Notes: generated by a model from the letters alone, not told the origin. Numbered from the stretch's first letter, positions 38,404-47,900 are shown. The stretch: 64,000 bases of DNA from Pelagerythrobacter aerophilus (GCF_003581645.1 NZ_QXFK01000019.1:310001-374000), one strand, 5' to 3'. A program made the numbers and translations.

Positions 38404-39120
38404 ATGAACAGACGCGGCATCATCAAGGGCGCCCTTGCTTTGGGCGCAACCATGGCTCTTCCGACCCGCCTCCCGGCGCAAGTGCGCGCCGGAAACCCGC
38501 GTGACGCGATTCTGGCCGAGATCGCCAAGCGCGAGCAGGAGAAGGCCGGATCGATCCTGTGGCGCACCGACATCGTCGGCATCGCGGACTTCGGGCTGCG
38601 CAGTTCGGAGCCGCGCTTCCACTTCGTCAATCTCGAGGCGGGGCGGGTCGATTCGTACCTCGTCACGCACGGCAGCGGCTCCGATCCGGAGCACGACGGC
38701 TGGCTCAACTGGTTCTCGAACGTGCCCGAATCGCTCTGCACCAGCCGCGGCGCCTACATGACCTACGGCTGGTACACGGGCCGGTTCGGAACCTCGATCC
38801 GGCTGGAGGGGCTGGAGGCGGACAATTCCAACGCGCTCGATCGCGCGATCGTAATGCACCGCGCCGACTATGCCGAGCCGGCGCATCTCGCGCGCTGGGG
38901 CCGCCTCGGCCGCTCAAACGGCTGCTTCGCGATGGGCGACGCGGACTTCAAGCTGGCCCTGCTCCAGCTCGGCGGCGGCCGCGTGCTCTTCGCCGACCGT
39001 CTCGGCCTGGCAGCGGACGGCACGACCGTCCCGCGTCCCGCACAAGGCGCCGGCCAGATAACGCCGCTGACGCCCCAGCCCCCGCGCGGCGAGGATATCC
39101 TCAACCCGGGCGTCTACTGA
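38404..39120 (+). CDS. L,D-transpeptidase catalytic-domain protein with Tat signal
   Basis: 238 aa beginning MNRRGIIKGALALGATMALP, a Tat-type leader. The domain ends in the YkuD-like signature LGRSNGCFAM with catalytic Cys, and has an upstream His in IVMHRADYAE. It belongs to the murein L,D-transpeptidase catalytic-domain family that is less well studied than YkuD. Periplasmic cell-wall cross-linking or trimming is the likely role. Confidence 0.82.
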   Translation: MNRRGIIKGALALGATMALPTRLPAQVRAGNPRDAILAEIAKREQEKAGSILWRTDIVGIADFGLRSSEPRFHFVNLEAGRVDSYLVTHGSGSDPEHDGWLNWFSNVPESLCTSRGAYMTYGWYTGRFGTSIRLEGLEADNSNALDRAIVMHRADYAEPAHLARWGRLGRSNGCFAMGDADFKLALLQLGGGRVLFADRLGLAADGTTVPRPAQGAGQITPLTPQPPRGEDILNPGVY

Positions 39121-39167
39121 GACCGCTTCATCCTTCGTCATCCCAGCTGCCCCTGCCCGTCGACGTT

Positions 39168-39193
39168 ATTAGAGACCGGCATTAGAGACCGGC
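39168..39193. repeat. Two tandem copies of a 13-bp repeat
   Basis: ATTAGAGACCGGC occurs twice without a gap. It lies in the gap between the core genome and the catabolic cluster. A role (insertion scar, regulator site) is not evident. Confidence 0.85.
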
Positions 39194-39414
39194 TTCTCAC
39201 GGCGGTTACAGCAGTTGGGGGGCCATCGACATTCTCGATCGGCCGACGCCTGATATAGGCGCAGCTGCAATCGCGGCGCGTGCTGAGCGGATGGCTCAGA
39301 ATGCCGCAACAAGCCCTAATGCGCCGAAAGCAAGGCAGTTAACAAAGGACCGACGCGCTCGGGCCGAGCCCTTCAGAGACCCTTCGATGGGGCCAGATAT
39401 AACGGTTTTCACAA

Positions 39415-39433
39415 AACTATTTTATGTATATAG
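39415..39433. promoter_or_regulatory. Recurrent AT-rich element, copy 1 (before the M14 gene)
   Basis: AACTATTTTATGTATATAG lies 44 bp before the M14-type gene. Its reverse complement matches the copy at 47901-47919 at 16 of 19 positions. It may be a regulator site or part of a shared promoter type. Confidence 0.5.
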
Positions 39434-39477
39434 TAAATTGAGCTGAAAGTGCTGCGCAACGGCAAAGGGAGAGGTTC

Positions 39478-42045
39478 ATGCACCCTGCCAGGCTAATGTT
39501 GGGAGCGGTTTGCCTTCTTACAGCTCATCTGTTGGGAGGAGCTGCCGCGGCACAGGACGACTGGGTGCCGGGCAGCAGCTATTCCGATGTTCCGACGATC
39601 GAGGACGTACTCGGATTCAAACCGATCGAGCGATTTACGAGCTTCTATGAAACCGAGAAACTGCTTCATCGCTGGGCCGAGGTTTCGGATCGCGCCAAGC
39701 TGATTACCTATGGCGAAGATTACGAGGGCAAGAAGCTCTACATGCTGGTGGTCAGCAGCCCCGAAAATCTCGCCGCCCTGGACACGCACCTCGCGAATCT
39801 CGGCAAGTTGACCGATCCGCGCAAGCTGGGCGCCGGCGAACTCGATTCCATCGTCGCAAACACGCCAGCCACAGTCATGATCTCGACGATCGACACCAGC
39901 GAGGCTTCCTCGGTCGAGGCGATGCAGATCGTCGCCTATCAGTTGCTTGCCGGCACGGATGCACGCACCCTGCGCATACTCGACAATGTCCTGACCTATA
40001 TCATACCGGTCGAGAATCCCTCTCCTCGCGAGCGCTATGTCTCGTGGTACCACACGGCCCGCAGCCGGATTCCGAAGGCCGATCCGAACGCGGCAGAGCA
40101 CAACCCGCCGTGGGGCGTCGGCAACGATTCGAACCATTATCAGCTCGATCCGAACCGCGACATGGTGCCGCTGAAGATGCGCGAAGGCCGCGCCAAGGTG
40201 GAACTGATCCGAAGATGGCGACCCGAACTCGCTCTCGACATCCACGAGATGGGCGCCGAATCGACTTTCTTCTTCCCGCCCTATCCCGAACCCTACAACA
40301 CCAACCTACCCAACGACACGCTGAAGAAGTGGTGGGAGATCTATGCGAAGGACATGCGCGAGCAGTTCGACGCGCGTGGCTGGCGATACTTTTCCGGCGA
40401 TTCGTTCGGCTCGCCGTTCCTCGGCATGCATACGCTGTACACGCAGTATCACGGTATGATCGGCATCCTCTTCGAGCAGGCGGCCGGCAGCGGCGGGCTG
40501 GTACTCGAGCGGAAGAACGGTTCGCTGCTGACGCTCCGCGACCGCGTGCAGCACCATGTCACAGGCATCATGTCCTACCTCGATACGACAGTGGCGAAGC
40601 GGCAGGAACTGCACCGCGATTTTCAGGAATTCTTCCAGTCGTCGATGGATGGTGTGCCCGGCGTCCAGCAGAAGGCCTACGCCTTCCCGCCAGACGACGA
40701 TCCGAACAAGATGTCGCAGTTCATCGACAGCCTGCTCGCCCACGGCATCGAGGTGCAGCGCACAAGCGAACCCTTCTCGGTCGGCCGAGCGAGCGGATAT
40801 TTCTCCAACGAACCGGAGCGTCACGCCTTTCCGGCTGGCACTTACATCGTTTCGCTGAAGCAGCCGCTCAGCCGCCTGGCCAACGCGCTGCTGGAGAAGG
40901 AACCTTACCATTCGATTCCGGTCTTCTACGACATCTCCGTATGGGCTCTGCCTTACCAGTACGGGATCGACGGGTACTGGATGAACGATGTGCCGCACGT
41001 CGCGATGGAATCCGTTAGCGAACCGCCATCACCCAAGGGCGAGGTGGCCGGAGGCAAGGCGGGGTTCGCCTATGTCTGGCCGTATCGCGGCGCGCTCGAC
41101 GCCGCAGCCGCCTATCGCCTCGCGGAGAGCGGGGTGAACCTGTATCTGCATCCGGGCCCGGCCACCGTCGCCGGCACTTCGTACGACGCCGCCTTCATCG
41201 CGCCGGTCGACGAGAACGACGAATCGATCCACAATCTCATGCGCGCAGTGGTCGAGGATGTCCCCGTGCGGATCGAGGCCGTTTCGACTGGCCATGCCGC
41301 CGACGGATCGGATCTCGGCTCGGGCCTGCTCCAGCCCGTCGGCAAGCCGGCCGTTGCCGTGCTAACGCGCGAGGGAACGGACACCACCGCTTGGGGCAGT
41401 TTCTACTTCTTCTTCGACGAGATGTACCATCTGCCCTTCACCCCGATCGCGGTGCCGGAGCTCGCGGAAGTCGATCTGCAGCGATACAACACGATCATCA
41501 TTCCGGACGGCGGCCAGAGCGTCAGAGATGGCGAAATCCGCGGTAAGCCCTACGAATGGTATTTCCGGGAGGAAGGCACCCAACACCTGCGCGAATGGGT
41601 TGAGCGCGGGGGCACACTCATCACGGTCAAGGGCGGTACTGCCTTCGCCTCTGCGGACGGCGGCGGGCTGACGAGCACGCAATCGCTGGGCGTGACGCAA
41701 AAGACGCCCGGCGCGATCGTTCGCGTGGAAACCCGGGGCCGCTCGCCGCTGACGACCGGTTATCCGGACACCTTCCACGTCCTGTCGAGGAACACGCGGC
41801 TGTTCTCGGCCGGCGAAAGCGGCCGTTCCGTCCTCTCCTATGTCGATGCGGAGGGGTTGAATGTCGCCGGATATCTGCTCGACGATGACTCGGCCCGCCT
41901 TGCGACGACGGATTTCCTGATGACGGAGAATATCGGCCAGGGCCGAGTGATAATGTTCGGGGAGGACCCCAACCTGCGCAACCAGTGGACCCACCTGCAT
42001 CAGTTGCTGTTCAACGCAATCCTGTTCGGACCGCTCGTGCGCTGA
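39478..42045 (+). CDS. Exported M14-type zinc carboxypeptidase with altered zinc site
   Basis: 855 aa with a signal peptide (LLTAHLLGGAAAA, cleavage near residue 25). The M14 fold covers residues about 45-380: YEGKKLYMLVVSS, then the position of the first zinc motif reads TIDTSEASSVEA instead of the usual HGxE, the substrate-Arg region is YQLDPNRDMVPL, the third ligand is His256 in LALDIHEMG, and the catalytic-Glu region is GILFEQAAGS. A long C-terminal region (residues about 600-855) looks like a glutamine-amidotransferase-like domain. Asp139 replaces the zinc His. It opens the cluster next to an amino-acid permease, so peptide or amide cleavage in the periplasm is likely, if it is active. 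Confidence 0.8.
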   Translation: MHPARLMLGAVCLLTAHLLGGAAAAQDDWVPGSSYSDVPTIEDVLGFKPIERFTSFYETEKLLHRWAEVSDRAKLITYGEDYEGKKLYMLVVSSPENLAALDTHLANLGKLTDPRKLGAGELDSIVANTPATVMISTIDTSEASSVEAMQIVAYQLLAGTDARTLRILDNVLTYIIPVENPSPRERYVSWYHTARSRIPKADPNAAEHNPPWGVGNDSNHYQLDPNRDMVPLKMREGRAKVELIRRWRPELALDIHEMGAESTFFFPPYPEPYNTNLPNDTLKKWWEIYAKDMREQFDARGWRYFSGDSFGSPFLGMHTLYTQYHGMIGILFEQAAGSGGLVLERKNGSLLTLRDRVQHHVTGIMSYLDTTVAKRQELHRDFQEFFQSSMDGVPGVQQKAYAFPPDDDPNKMSQFIDSLLAHGIEVQRTSEPFSVGRASGYFSNEPERHAFPAGTYIVSLKQPLSRLANALLEKEPYHSIPVFYDISVWALPYQYGIDGYWMNDVPHVAMESVSEPPSPKGEVAGGKAGFAYVWPYRGALDAAAAYRLAESGVNLYLHPGPATVAGTSYDAAFIAPVDENDESIHNLMRAVVEDVPVRIEAVSTGHAADGSDLGSGLLQPVGKPAVAVLTREGTDTTAWGSFYFFFDEMYHLPFTPIAVPELAEVDLQRYNTIIIPDGGQSVRDGEIRGKPYEWYFREEGTQHLREWVERGGTLITVKGGTAFASADGGGLTSTQSLGVTQKTPGAIVRVETRGRSPLTTGYPDTFHVLSRNTRLFSAGESGRSVLSYVDAEGLNVAGYLLDDDSARLATTDFLMTENIGQGRVIMFGEDPNLRNQWTHLHQLLFNAILFGPLVR

Positions 42046-42071
42046 TGCGCGCATTGGCCCGCTCGATACAT

Positions 42072-42089
42072 TTCATACCTAAAATAATT
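42072..42089. promoter_or_regulatory. Recurrent AT-rich element, copy 2 (before the permease gene)
   Basis: TTCATACCTAAAATAATT lies 64 bp before the permease start. It shares the core TAAAATAATT with the copy at 47901-47919. It is the weakest match and could be just a promoter -10 region. Confidence 0.35.
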
Positions 42090-42153
42090 GGACCGGGACG
42101 CCGATGATGATAGGCCTGCCGATCCGGACAGAAGAAGAGTGCCTGGAGGGGTC

Positions 42154-43560
42154 GTGACCGAAGACGAAATCGTAGAACGGGAAAGCGGCCTCCAGAAAGG
42201 TCTCAGCAAGGCTCAGGTCGTGATGATCGGGCTGGGCGGCGCCATCGGCACCGGTCTCTTTATGGGTAGCGGCATCGCGATCAACTATGCTGGCCCCGCC
42301 GTCGTGCTGAGCTATCTCATCGCCAGCTTCGCTGCCGTCGTGATGGTCTTCAGCCTGTCCGAAATGGCGGTGATGCACCCTACGGCCGGATCGTTCGGCA
42401 CATATGCCGAAACCTACCTCAACCCCTGGGCCGGCTTCGTCGTTCGATACACCTACTGGATAGCGCAGGTGATCGCGATCGGGGGAGAGGCGGTGGCCGC
42501 CGGCGTTTACATGACCTACTGGATGCCGGACACGCCAGTGTGGGCCTGGTCGCTCGGCTTCGCCTTCATTCTCCTCTACGTCAATTCGCGCTCGGTCGGG
42601 GATTTCGGCACGTTCGAATACTGGTTCGCCTTCATCAAAGTGACAGCGATCGTCCTGTTCATCATTCTCGGGCTCGGCACCATCTTCGGCATTGGGACCG
42701 AGCCGGTCGGATTTCACAACCTCACCGACCTGCCGGGCGGTTTCATGCCCAACGGATGGACCGGCGTATGGATGGGGGTGCTTATCGGCATCTTCTCGTT
42801 CGTTGGCATAGAAGTCATCGCCGTCACCTCTGGCGAGACCAAGGAGCCGGAAAAGGCGATCCCCGCGGCGCTGCGCACGATGGCGCTGCGCCTTATCCTC
42901 TTCTACCTGCTGGCTCTGACGATCGTGGTGAGCTTCGTGCCGTGGACCGAATCCGGTGCCGAAGTCGTCGAGCAGAGCCCGTTCGTGAAGGTGCTGTCCT
43001 ATACGGGTATCGCACATGCCGCTGCGATCATGAATTTCGTCGTGATCAGCGCCGCCCTCTCCAGCATGAACACGAACATCTATCTCTGTTCGCGAATGCT
43101 GTTCTCGCTTTCGCGCGGTTCCTATGCCCCCAAGTTTCTCGGCAAGCTCAGCGCCAACGGAACCCCGGTCGGAGCGATCCTGACATCCGGCCTGTGCATC
43201 CTGCTCGCGGCAAGCGTTTCGGTGATAACGCCGCGCGCCTACAACTACCTGTTCGGCATTGCGATCTTCGGCGCCATCGTCGTGTGGATGACGATCCTGG
43301 TCAGTCACATCAGCTTCCGCCGACGGCACGACGTATCGCACTTGCCAGTGCGGATGCCGTTCTTCCCCTACCTCCAGATCGCCGGGCTGGCGCTTCTCGC
43401 TGCCATCCTTCTCACGATGGCCTTCGACACCGAGTTCTGGAATGTGTCGTGGATCGTGGGCGTGCCATGGCTGATCCTGATCTCCACCGCCTATTTCCTT
43501 TGGAAGCGGCGCAACCGCGCCGCCGCAGAGAGTGTGGCCCCCGACTCGCTGGTGTCCTGA
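42154..43560 (+). CDS. Amino-acid permease (APC superfamily)
   Basis: 468 aa from GTG 42154, preceded by GGAGGGG. It has 12 membrane segments. The family signature is VVMIGLGGAIGTGLFMGSG near the N-terminus, followed by ETKEPEKAIPAALRTMALR. This is the AAT group (aromatic, proline, GABA or similar amino acids) of inner-membrane proton symporters. It follows the M14 gene and probably imports the released amino acid. Substrate cannot be named. Confidence 0.9.
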   Translation: MTEDEIVERESGLQKGLSKAQVVMIGLGGAIGTGLFMGSGIAINYAGPAVVLSYLIASFAAVVMVFSLSEMAVMHPTAGSFGTYAETYLNPWAGFVVRYTYWIAQVIAIGGEAVAAGVYMTYWMPDTPVWAWSLGFAFILLYVNSRSVGDFGTFEYWFAFIKVTAIVLFIILGLGTIFGIGTEPVGFHNLTDLPGGFMPNGWTGVWMGVLIGIFSFVGIEVIAVTSGETKEPEKAIPAALRTMALRLILFYLLALTIVVSFVPWTESGAEVVEQSPFVKVLSYTGIAHAAAIMNFVVISAALSSMNTNIYLCSRMLFSLSRGSYAPKFLGKLSANGTPVGAILTSGLCILLAASVSVITPRAYNYLFGIAIFGAIVVWMTILVSHISFRRRHDVSHLPVRMPFFPYLQIAGLALLAAILLTMAFDTEFWNVSWIVGVPWLILISTAYFLWKRRNRAAAESVAPDSLVS

Positions 43561-43804
43561 AGGAGCTACAAAGGCGAAGAACCCAGGTCCCACCCCCTGC
43601 ACTCCAAAGCATTTCCTATACGCTGCATCCCCACTGACGGGCTGGCTTTGTATCAGGCCCGGAAACCCCTTGTAGCTGGTCCGAACCGTCGATTCCGTCG
43701 CTCCGTGTTCACGAAAATGCGCAACAGCATGAGTTGCGTGAACAAGCTCCCTTTCGAGGCCGGCTCCGGAACCATCGTCACGCTGCGAATAGCAAGCGGC
43801 GACG
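43561..43804. other. Convergent gap with an imperfect hairpin
   Basis: 244 bp with no gene between the permease and aminotransferase 3' ends. Positions 43706-43744 hold an interrupted inverted repeat: TGTTCACG ... GCAAC paired with GTTGC ... GTGAACA. It may act as a terminator for both genes, although no T-run follows. Confidence 0.45.
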
Positions 43805-44980
43805 CTAGCCTGTGAGATCGTTGAAGAAGCGGCTCATCCGGCTCATCGCCTCGTCCAATTGCTCGTGGCTGACCGAACCGAAGCAGATGCGCAGATGCCC
43901 CTCGCCGGCCGCACCGTAGAAGCTTCCCGCCTCGACCACCACACGGGCTCTTTCGAGGAGATCTTCCGCGAGGACCTGGGAAGGGCGGCCAGTCTGGGAG
44001 ACGTCCGCAAATGCGTAGATTGTGCCTTCGGGACGGGCGCAGCTCACGCCCGGCATTTGGTTGAGCGCCCTCACAACCGTATCGCGCTTCACGCGGTCGT
44101 CATCGACCATCCGCGAGACGGCTTCCATCCCGCCGGTTACGGCCGCGAGGCCGCCATATTGAATGAATGTATTGACATGGGTCACTTCGTTAGAGGTGAT
44201 CTTCATTAAGGCCGGAATAAGCTTGGCGTCGGCCGCGATATAGCCGAGGCGCCACCCATCCATCGCGTAGGCTTTGGTGAAGGCGAAAGTCGAGACGGTC
44301 CGCTCCCGCATTCCATTCAGCGCCGCAATGCTGACGTGCTCGCTGCCGTCGAACGTGATATATTCGTACACCTCGTCGGACAGAACGAACAGGTCGTGTC
44401 GGATGGCGACATCGGCGAGCCCCTCCAGTTCCTGCCGAGAGTAGACCCGGCCTGTCGGGTTGCAGGGGTTAACCAGCACGATCATCTTCGTTCTCGGCGT
44501 GACTGCCTGTTCAATCCAGTCCGACCGGATGCGGAAGTCATCAGCGGCGTCGAGCGGAACCGTGACCGCCGTACCTCCGGCCAGCTCGATCTTGCCCACA
44601 TGCTGGGGATAGTATGGTTCGAGGAGGATCACCTCGTCGCCCGGGTCAATCAGCGCGAAAATGGCCGCGAACGAAGCCTGGGTAAGCCCGTTGGTGACAA
44701 TCACCTCGTCGGGCGATGCGTCGATACGATTGAAGCTCCCGAGCTTCTCGGCGAGGGCCGCCCTGAATGCCGGTTCACCCTGGAGGTCGCCATAGTGCAC
44801 CATGCCTCCCTGAAGAGCGGCAATGGCCGCGTCCTTGATCGGCTGGGGCGTATCATGGATCGGCTTGCCAAGTTCGAGGTGTATCAAATCCTCGCCCGCC
44901 TTGCCCAATGCGGCAGCTCGCGCGAACATTCCGAAGCTCTTCTTCGAGGTGTCGGTAATTCGTCGGGCAAGCTTCGGCAT
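43805..44980 (-). CDS. PLP-dependent aminotransferase, class I/II
   Basis: 391 aa from ATG 44980. Fold-type I features: HLELGKPIHDTPQPI, IVLVNPCNPTGRVYS, LSDEVYEYITFDG, and the PLP lysine in TFAFTKAYAMDGWRLGY. It resembles the aspartate/aromatic aminotransferase group. It is the third gene of a minus-strand operon after two amidohydrolases. Likely use: transfer of the amino group from the released amino acid to give a 2-oxoacid. The exact substrate is unknown. Confidence 0.9.
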   Translation of the reverse strand: MPKLARRITDTSKKSFGMFARAAALGKAGEDLIHLELGKPIHDTPQPIKDAAIAALQGGMVHYGDLQGEPAFRAALAEKLGSFNRIDASPDEVIVTNGLTQASFAAIFALIDPGDEVILLEPYYPQHVGKIELAGGTAVTVPLDAADDFRIRSDWIEQAVTPRTKMIVLVNPCNPTGRVYSRQELEGLADVAIRHDLFVLSDEVYEYITFDGSEHVSIAALNGMRERTVSTFAFTKAYAMDGWRLGYIAADAKLIPALMKITSNEVTHVNTFIQYGGLAAVTGGMEAVSRMVDDDRVKRDTVVRALNQMPGVSCARPEGTIYAFADVSQTGRPSQVLAEDLLERARVVVEAGSFYGAAGEGHLRICFGSVSHEQLDEAMSRMSRFFNDLTG

Positions 44981-45029
44981 CGGGATCCTCGCGGCTGACC
45001 GCCACCGGCGGCCGAGTGTATGGCTGGAG

Positions 45030-46463
45030 TTAGCGCTGCTCGCGCCTGAGAGGGAAATTGCCGCCGGCAAGCGGCAGCTTGTCTTCATCGATCAACTCGC
45101 CGCCCTTCATCACCCACACAATCTGCTTGGCATTGTTGATGTCGACCGTCGGATCGGCGCTGAGCAGGACCATATCGGCGAGCTTGCCGGGCTCGATCGA
45201 CCCGAGTTCGTCCGCCTTGCCCAGATGCTTCGCGCCGTTGAGCGTCGCGATCGTGACAATGCGGGCAGCGGGAACCCCGGCGGCCTGCAACAACTCCATC
45301 TCGCGGTGGACGGCGGGCCCGAGCGTCTGGTCCGTCGCGATGGCGATCACGCCACCGGCGGCGTCGATCATGCGCATGTTCTCCTGCGCGACCGGCGTCA
45401 TCAGTTTCATCCACCAGGTCCAGCCGCGTTCCTTCCACGCGGGTAAGGTCTCGGTCTTGAGCTTGTCGATCTCCTCAGCGCTGTAGGACGCCTGGTAGAG
45501 CGGCTGATCGAGAAATTCGGGATGTTCGACCAGGCGGCTGTAGCCCTCGCCGATAGTCAGGGTGGTCGCCATCGGCGTCTTCTTGGCGCCCATCAGTTTC
45601 GCGAATTCCTCGGTGATCGGGCCCTGGATGACCGGATGGGCGAGGCTGTCGACCCCGGCGAAAATCGCCTCGGTCGCACGCAGTTCGCTTGAGGTATGGG
45701 CGGTGGTCCGGATGCCGTGCCGGTTCACCTCGAGGATGATGTCCTGCATGAGATCCAGGGGCAGAAGGCTGATAAGCGGACGCGTACCCCAGCCGTGCTC
45801 GTCGAGCGTCAGCTTCACGATATCGGGCTTCTGCTCCTTCAGGTATTCGAGAAGCGCCGGCTTGTCCTCGCTCCAGTCGTCGATCTCGATCGCCATGCCG
45901 CTGCCGTGGCTCCCCGGATAGGTGACGAGATTTCCGGTGGCGAAAATGCGCGGCGAGAGAATTTCTCCGGCGCGTTCTTCCGCGCGAAGACCGAGAATAT
46001 GCTCGGGCACGTTTCCGGCGTCGAAAACGGTGGTGACACCCGAATAGAGATAGCTAGCCAGCGCCTCGAGGCCGGCTTCGTGAGCGGTCGCCGCGTCCGC
46101 CGCGACCTGCGCCGGAGGAGGAGGCGTCGCCTGCGGGTTGGTCCGGTCTACGCCGACCATCCGCCGGCCATCGCCGCCGCGCGCACCCTTGAGATGGATG
46201 TGTACATCCATCAGCCCCGGGATCAGGTATCGGCCGGAACCGTCGATGTGCCGGCCGGGCACTTCGGGCGCGACGGCGGTCGGCGTGACGAACGTGATGC
46301 GGCCATCTTCGACGCCGACCGACATGTCCGTCTGGTTCGGCTGACCGGTGCCGTCGATGAGGGTTACGTTCTCGATCACGAGATCCTCGGCCAGGGCCGG
46401 GGTGGTCAGGACCAGCGCAAGCGCACTCGCGCACGCGGCGAAACGGGAGGGGAATCCGATCAT
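45030..46463 (-). CDS. Exported metal-dependent amidohydrolase 1 (imidazolonepropionase-like)
   Basis: 477 aa from ATG 46463 with ribosome site AAAGGAGT. A signal peptide (RFAACASALALVLTTPALA) is followed by the amidohydrolase barrel: metal HxH in GLMDVHIHLKG, then IVKLTLDEHGWG (possible metal Lys), RTTAHTSSE, DSLAHPVIQG and AIATDQTLG. Related exported enzymes cleave Xaa-Pro/Xaa-Arg dipeptides or N-acyl amino acids. Its start is 5 bp from the end of the paralogous gene upstream. Confidence 0.85.
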   Translation of the reverse strand: MIGFPSRFAACASALALVLTTPALAEDLVIENVTLIDGTGQPNQTDMSVGVEDGRITFVTPTAVAPEVPGRHIDGSGRYLIPGLMDVHIHLKGARGGDGRRMVGVDRTNPQATPPPPAQVAADAATAHEAGLEALASYLYSGVTTVFDAGNVPEHILGLRAEERAGEILSPRIFATGNLVTYPGSHGSGMAIEIDDWSEDKPALLEYLKEQKPDIVKLTLDEHGWGTRPLISLLPLDLMQDIILEVNRHGIRTTAHTSSELRATEAIFAGVDSLAHPVIQGPITEEFAKLMGAKKTPMATTLTIGEGYSRLVEHPEFLDQPLYQASYSAEEIDKLKTETLPAWKERGWTWWMKLMTPVAQENMRMIDAAGGVIAIATDQTLGPAVHREMELLQAAGVPAARIVTIATLNGAKHLGKADELGSIEPGKLADMVLLSADPTVDINNAKQIVWVMKGGELIDEDKLPLAGGNFPLRREQR

Positions 46464-46468
46464 CAGGG

Positions 46469-47857
46469 TCACTCCTTTACTTCCGCGCCGTCGCGCTTGA
46501 ACACGATGCCATCGCGCATGACGAAGCTGACGCTCGAGACAGCGTTGATGTCTGCGGTGGGGTCGCCGTCCAGGGCGATCACGTCCGCTACCATGCCCGG
46601 CGCCAGTGTGCCGCGATCCTTCAGGCCGGCCGCGTCTGCGGCGTTGACCGTCGCGGTCTTCAGTGCCTCGACCGGGGTCATTCCCGCTTCGACATATTCC
46701 ACCATCTCCTGCGCGTTGGTGCCGTGCGGCGCTATGCCGCTGTCGGTACCCAGTGCGATCGGTGTTCCAATCTCGATCGCCATGCGCACCAGCTTTTTCG
46801 GCTGATCTCCCAGCTTCAGCAGCTTGTTCAGTGATGCCGGATTGATGTCCTTCATCGGGCCCCGAAGGACTTTTTCCGGCGTATCGCCCACCCAGGTGAT
46901 CGGCCATACCGTCGGGATTAGGTAAGTCCCGCGCTGCTTCATCAGCTGCAGGCTTTCCTCGTCCGCCCACATGCCATGCTCGATGGAATCGTAGCCTGCC
47001 CGAACGGCCGCATCGATGCCGCCTTTGCCATGCGCATGCGTGGTAACTTTGCGGCCCATCGAGTGAGCTGCGTCAGCGATCGCCGTCAGCTCCTCGTCGG
47101 TAAACTGCTGCTCCGTGCCTGCGTCGGACGGATCGAGCACGCCCCCGGTGACGTGGACCTTGATCACGTCGGCGCCATACTTGATGGCGGCACGGGTGGC
47201 GCGGCGGCAATCGTCTGCACCGTCGCAGACATTGTCATGCGGCTCAGCGTCAAGAAATGCGCGTTTCATGCCGTGCGAATCGCCGTGTCCGTTTGTGGGA
47301 CTGATTCCCTCTCCTGCAGCAATGATGTGCGGGCCGGGGACAACGCCGTAATCGATCGCATCGCGAAGGGAGAAGATGGCGGCATTCGGCGCGCCGAGAT
47401 CGCGGATCGTCGTGAATCCGGCCATCAAGGTGGCGAGCGCGTTGGTATAGCCATTGAGTGCGAAAAAGGCATCTTCCTCCCGAAGGCGCAAGCCCGGGTA
47501 ATGCTCTGCAATACCGCTCCCTGTCACATGAACGTGGAGATCCATGAAGCCGGGCAGAACCCACTTTGATGACAAGTCGATCAACTGCGCGTCAGGAGGC
47601 AAGCCCAGTTCCGCTGCGCTCCTGAAACCCTCCTCGATCGACCGGACCTTGCCGTCCACCGTCACCAGCGTGGCGTTGGCCATCACAGGCTTTCCTGGCT
47701 CCACGATAAGATGCCCCGCATGGATTATGGCCGGCAGGGCCGTTCTCGCTGCCGGATGAGCTGGCTGGCCCGGCTCGACATTTCGCTGGGCCGCGGCCGG
47801 GATAGCCAGGCTAATGGCTGCGCAAGCAGTAAGGGTCAGGGCTTTGAACAGGCGCAT
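46469..47857 (-). CDS. Exported metal-dependent amidohydrolase 2 (imidazolonepropionase-like)
   Basis: 462 aa from ATG 47857 with ribosome site GGGGGAGT. Signal peptide LTLTACAAISLAIPAAAQ. The metal set is complete: MDLHVHVTG, DVIKVHVTGG (carboxylated Lys position), KVTTHAHG, SIEHGMW and ALGTDSG. The family includes Xaa-Pro dipeptidases, carboxypeptidase-like and aryl-amide hydrolases. It heads the minus-strand operon amidohydrolase 2, amidohydrolase 1, aminotransferase, and diverges from the class V aminotransferase gene. Confidence 0.86.
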   Translation of the reverse strand: MRLFKALTLTACAAISLAIPAAAQRNVEPGQPAHPAARTALPAIIHAGHLIVEPGKPVMANATLVTVDGKVRSIEEGFRSAAELGLPPDAQLIDLSSKWVLPGFMDLHVHVTGSGIAEHYPGLRLREEDAFFALNGYTNALATLMAGFTTIRDLGAPNAAIFSLRDAIDYGVVPGPHIIAAGEGISPTNGHGDSHGMKRAFLDAEPHDNVCDGADDCRRATRAAIKYGADVIKVHVTGGVLDPSDAGTEQQFTDEELTAIADAAHSMGRKVTTHAHGKGGIDAAVRAGYDSIEHGMWADEESLQLMKQRGTYLIPTVWPITWVGDTPEKVLRGPMKDINPASLNKLLKLGDQPKKLVRMAIEIGTPIALGTDSGIAPHGTNAQEMVEYVEAGMTPVEALKTATVNAADAAGLKDRGTLAPGMVADVIALDGDPTADINAVSSVSFVMRDGIVFKRDGAEVKE

Positions 47858-47900
47858 CTCTACTCCCCCGTTGACGCTGCGCAGACTCGGCAGCCTATTG

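Larger units (their letters stand above)
39121..39477. other. 357-bp intergenic region before the catabolic cluster
   Basis: No gene is seen. It contains a 13-bp direct repeat (ATTAGAGACCGGC at 39168-39180 and 39181-39193). Base composition changes sharply from GC-rich to AT-rich near 39400. The last 65 bp carry a probable promoter and the recurrent AT-rich element. This is a natural left boundary for the accessory cluster. Confidence 0.6.

Noticed and set aside
42079-43602. 507-codon minus frame opposite the amino-acid permease
   Set aside because: His/Asp/Gly-rich antisense of membrane helices; the permease signature is unambiguous on the plus strand.
43706-43744. Inverted repeat considered as an attachment site or riboregulator
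   Set aside because: It lies between convergent 3' ends and best fits a weak terminator; no recombinase or conserved RNA features nearby.
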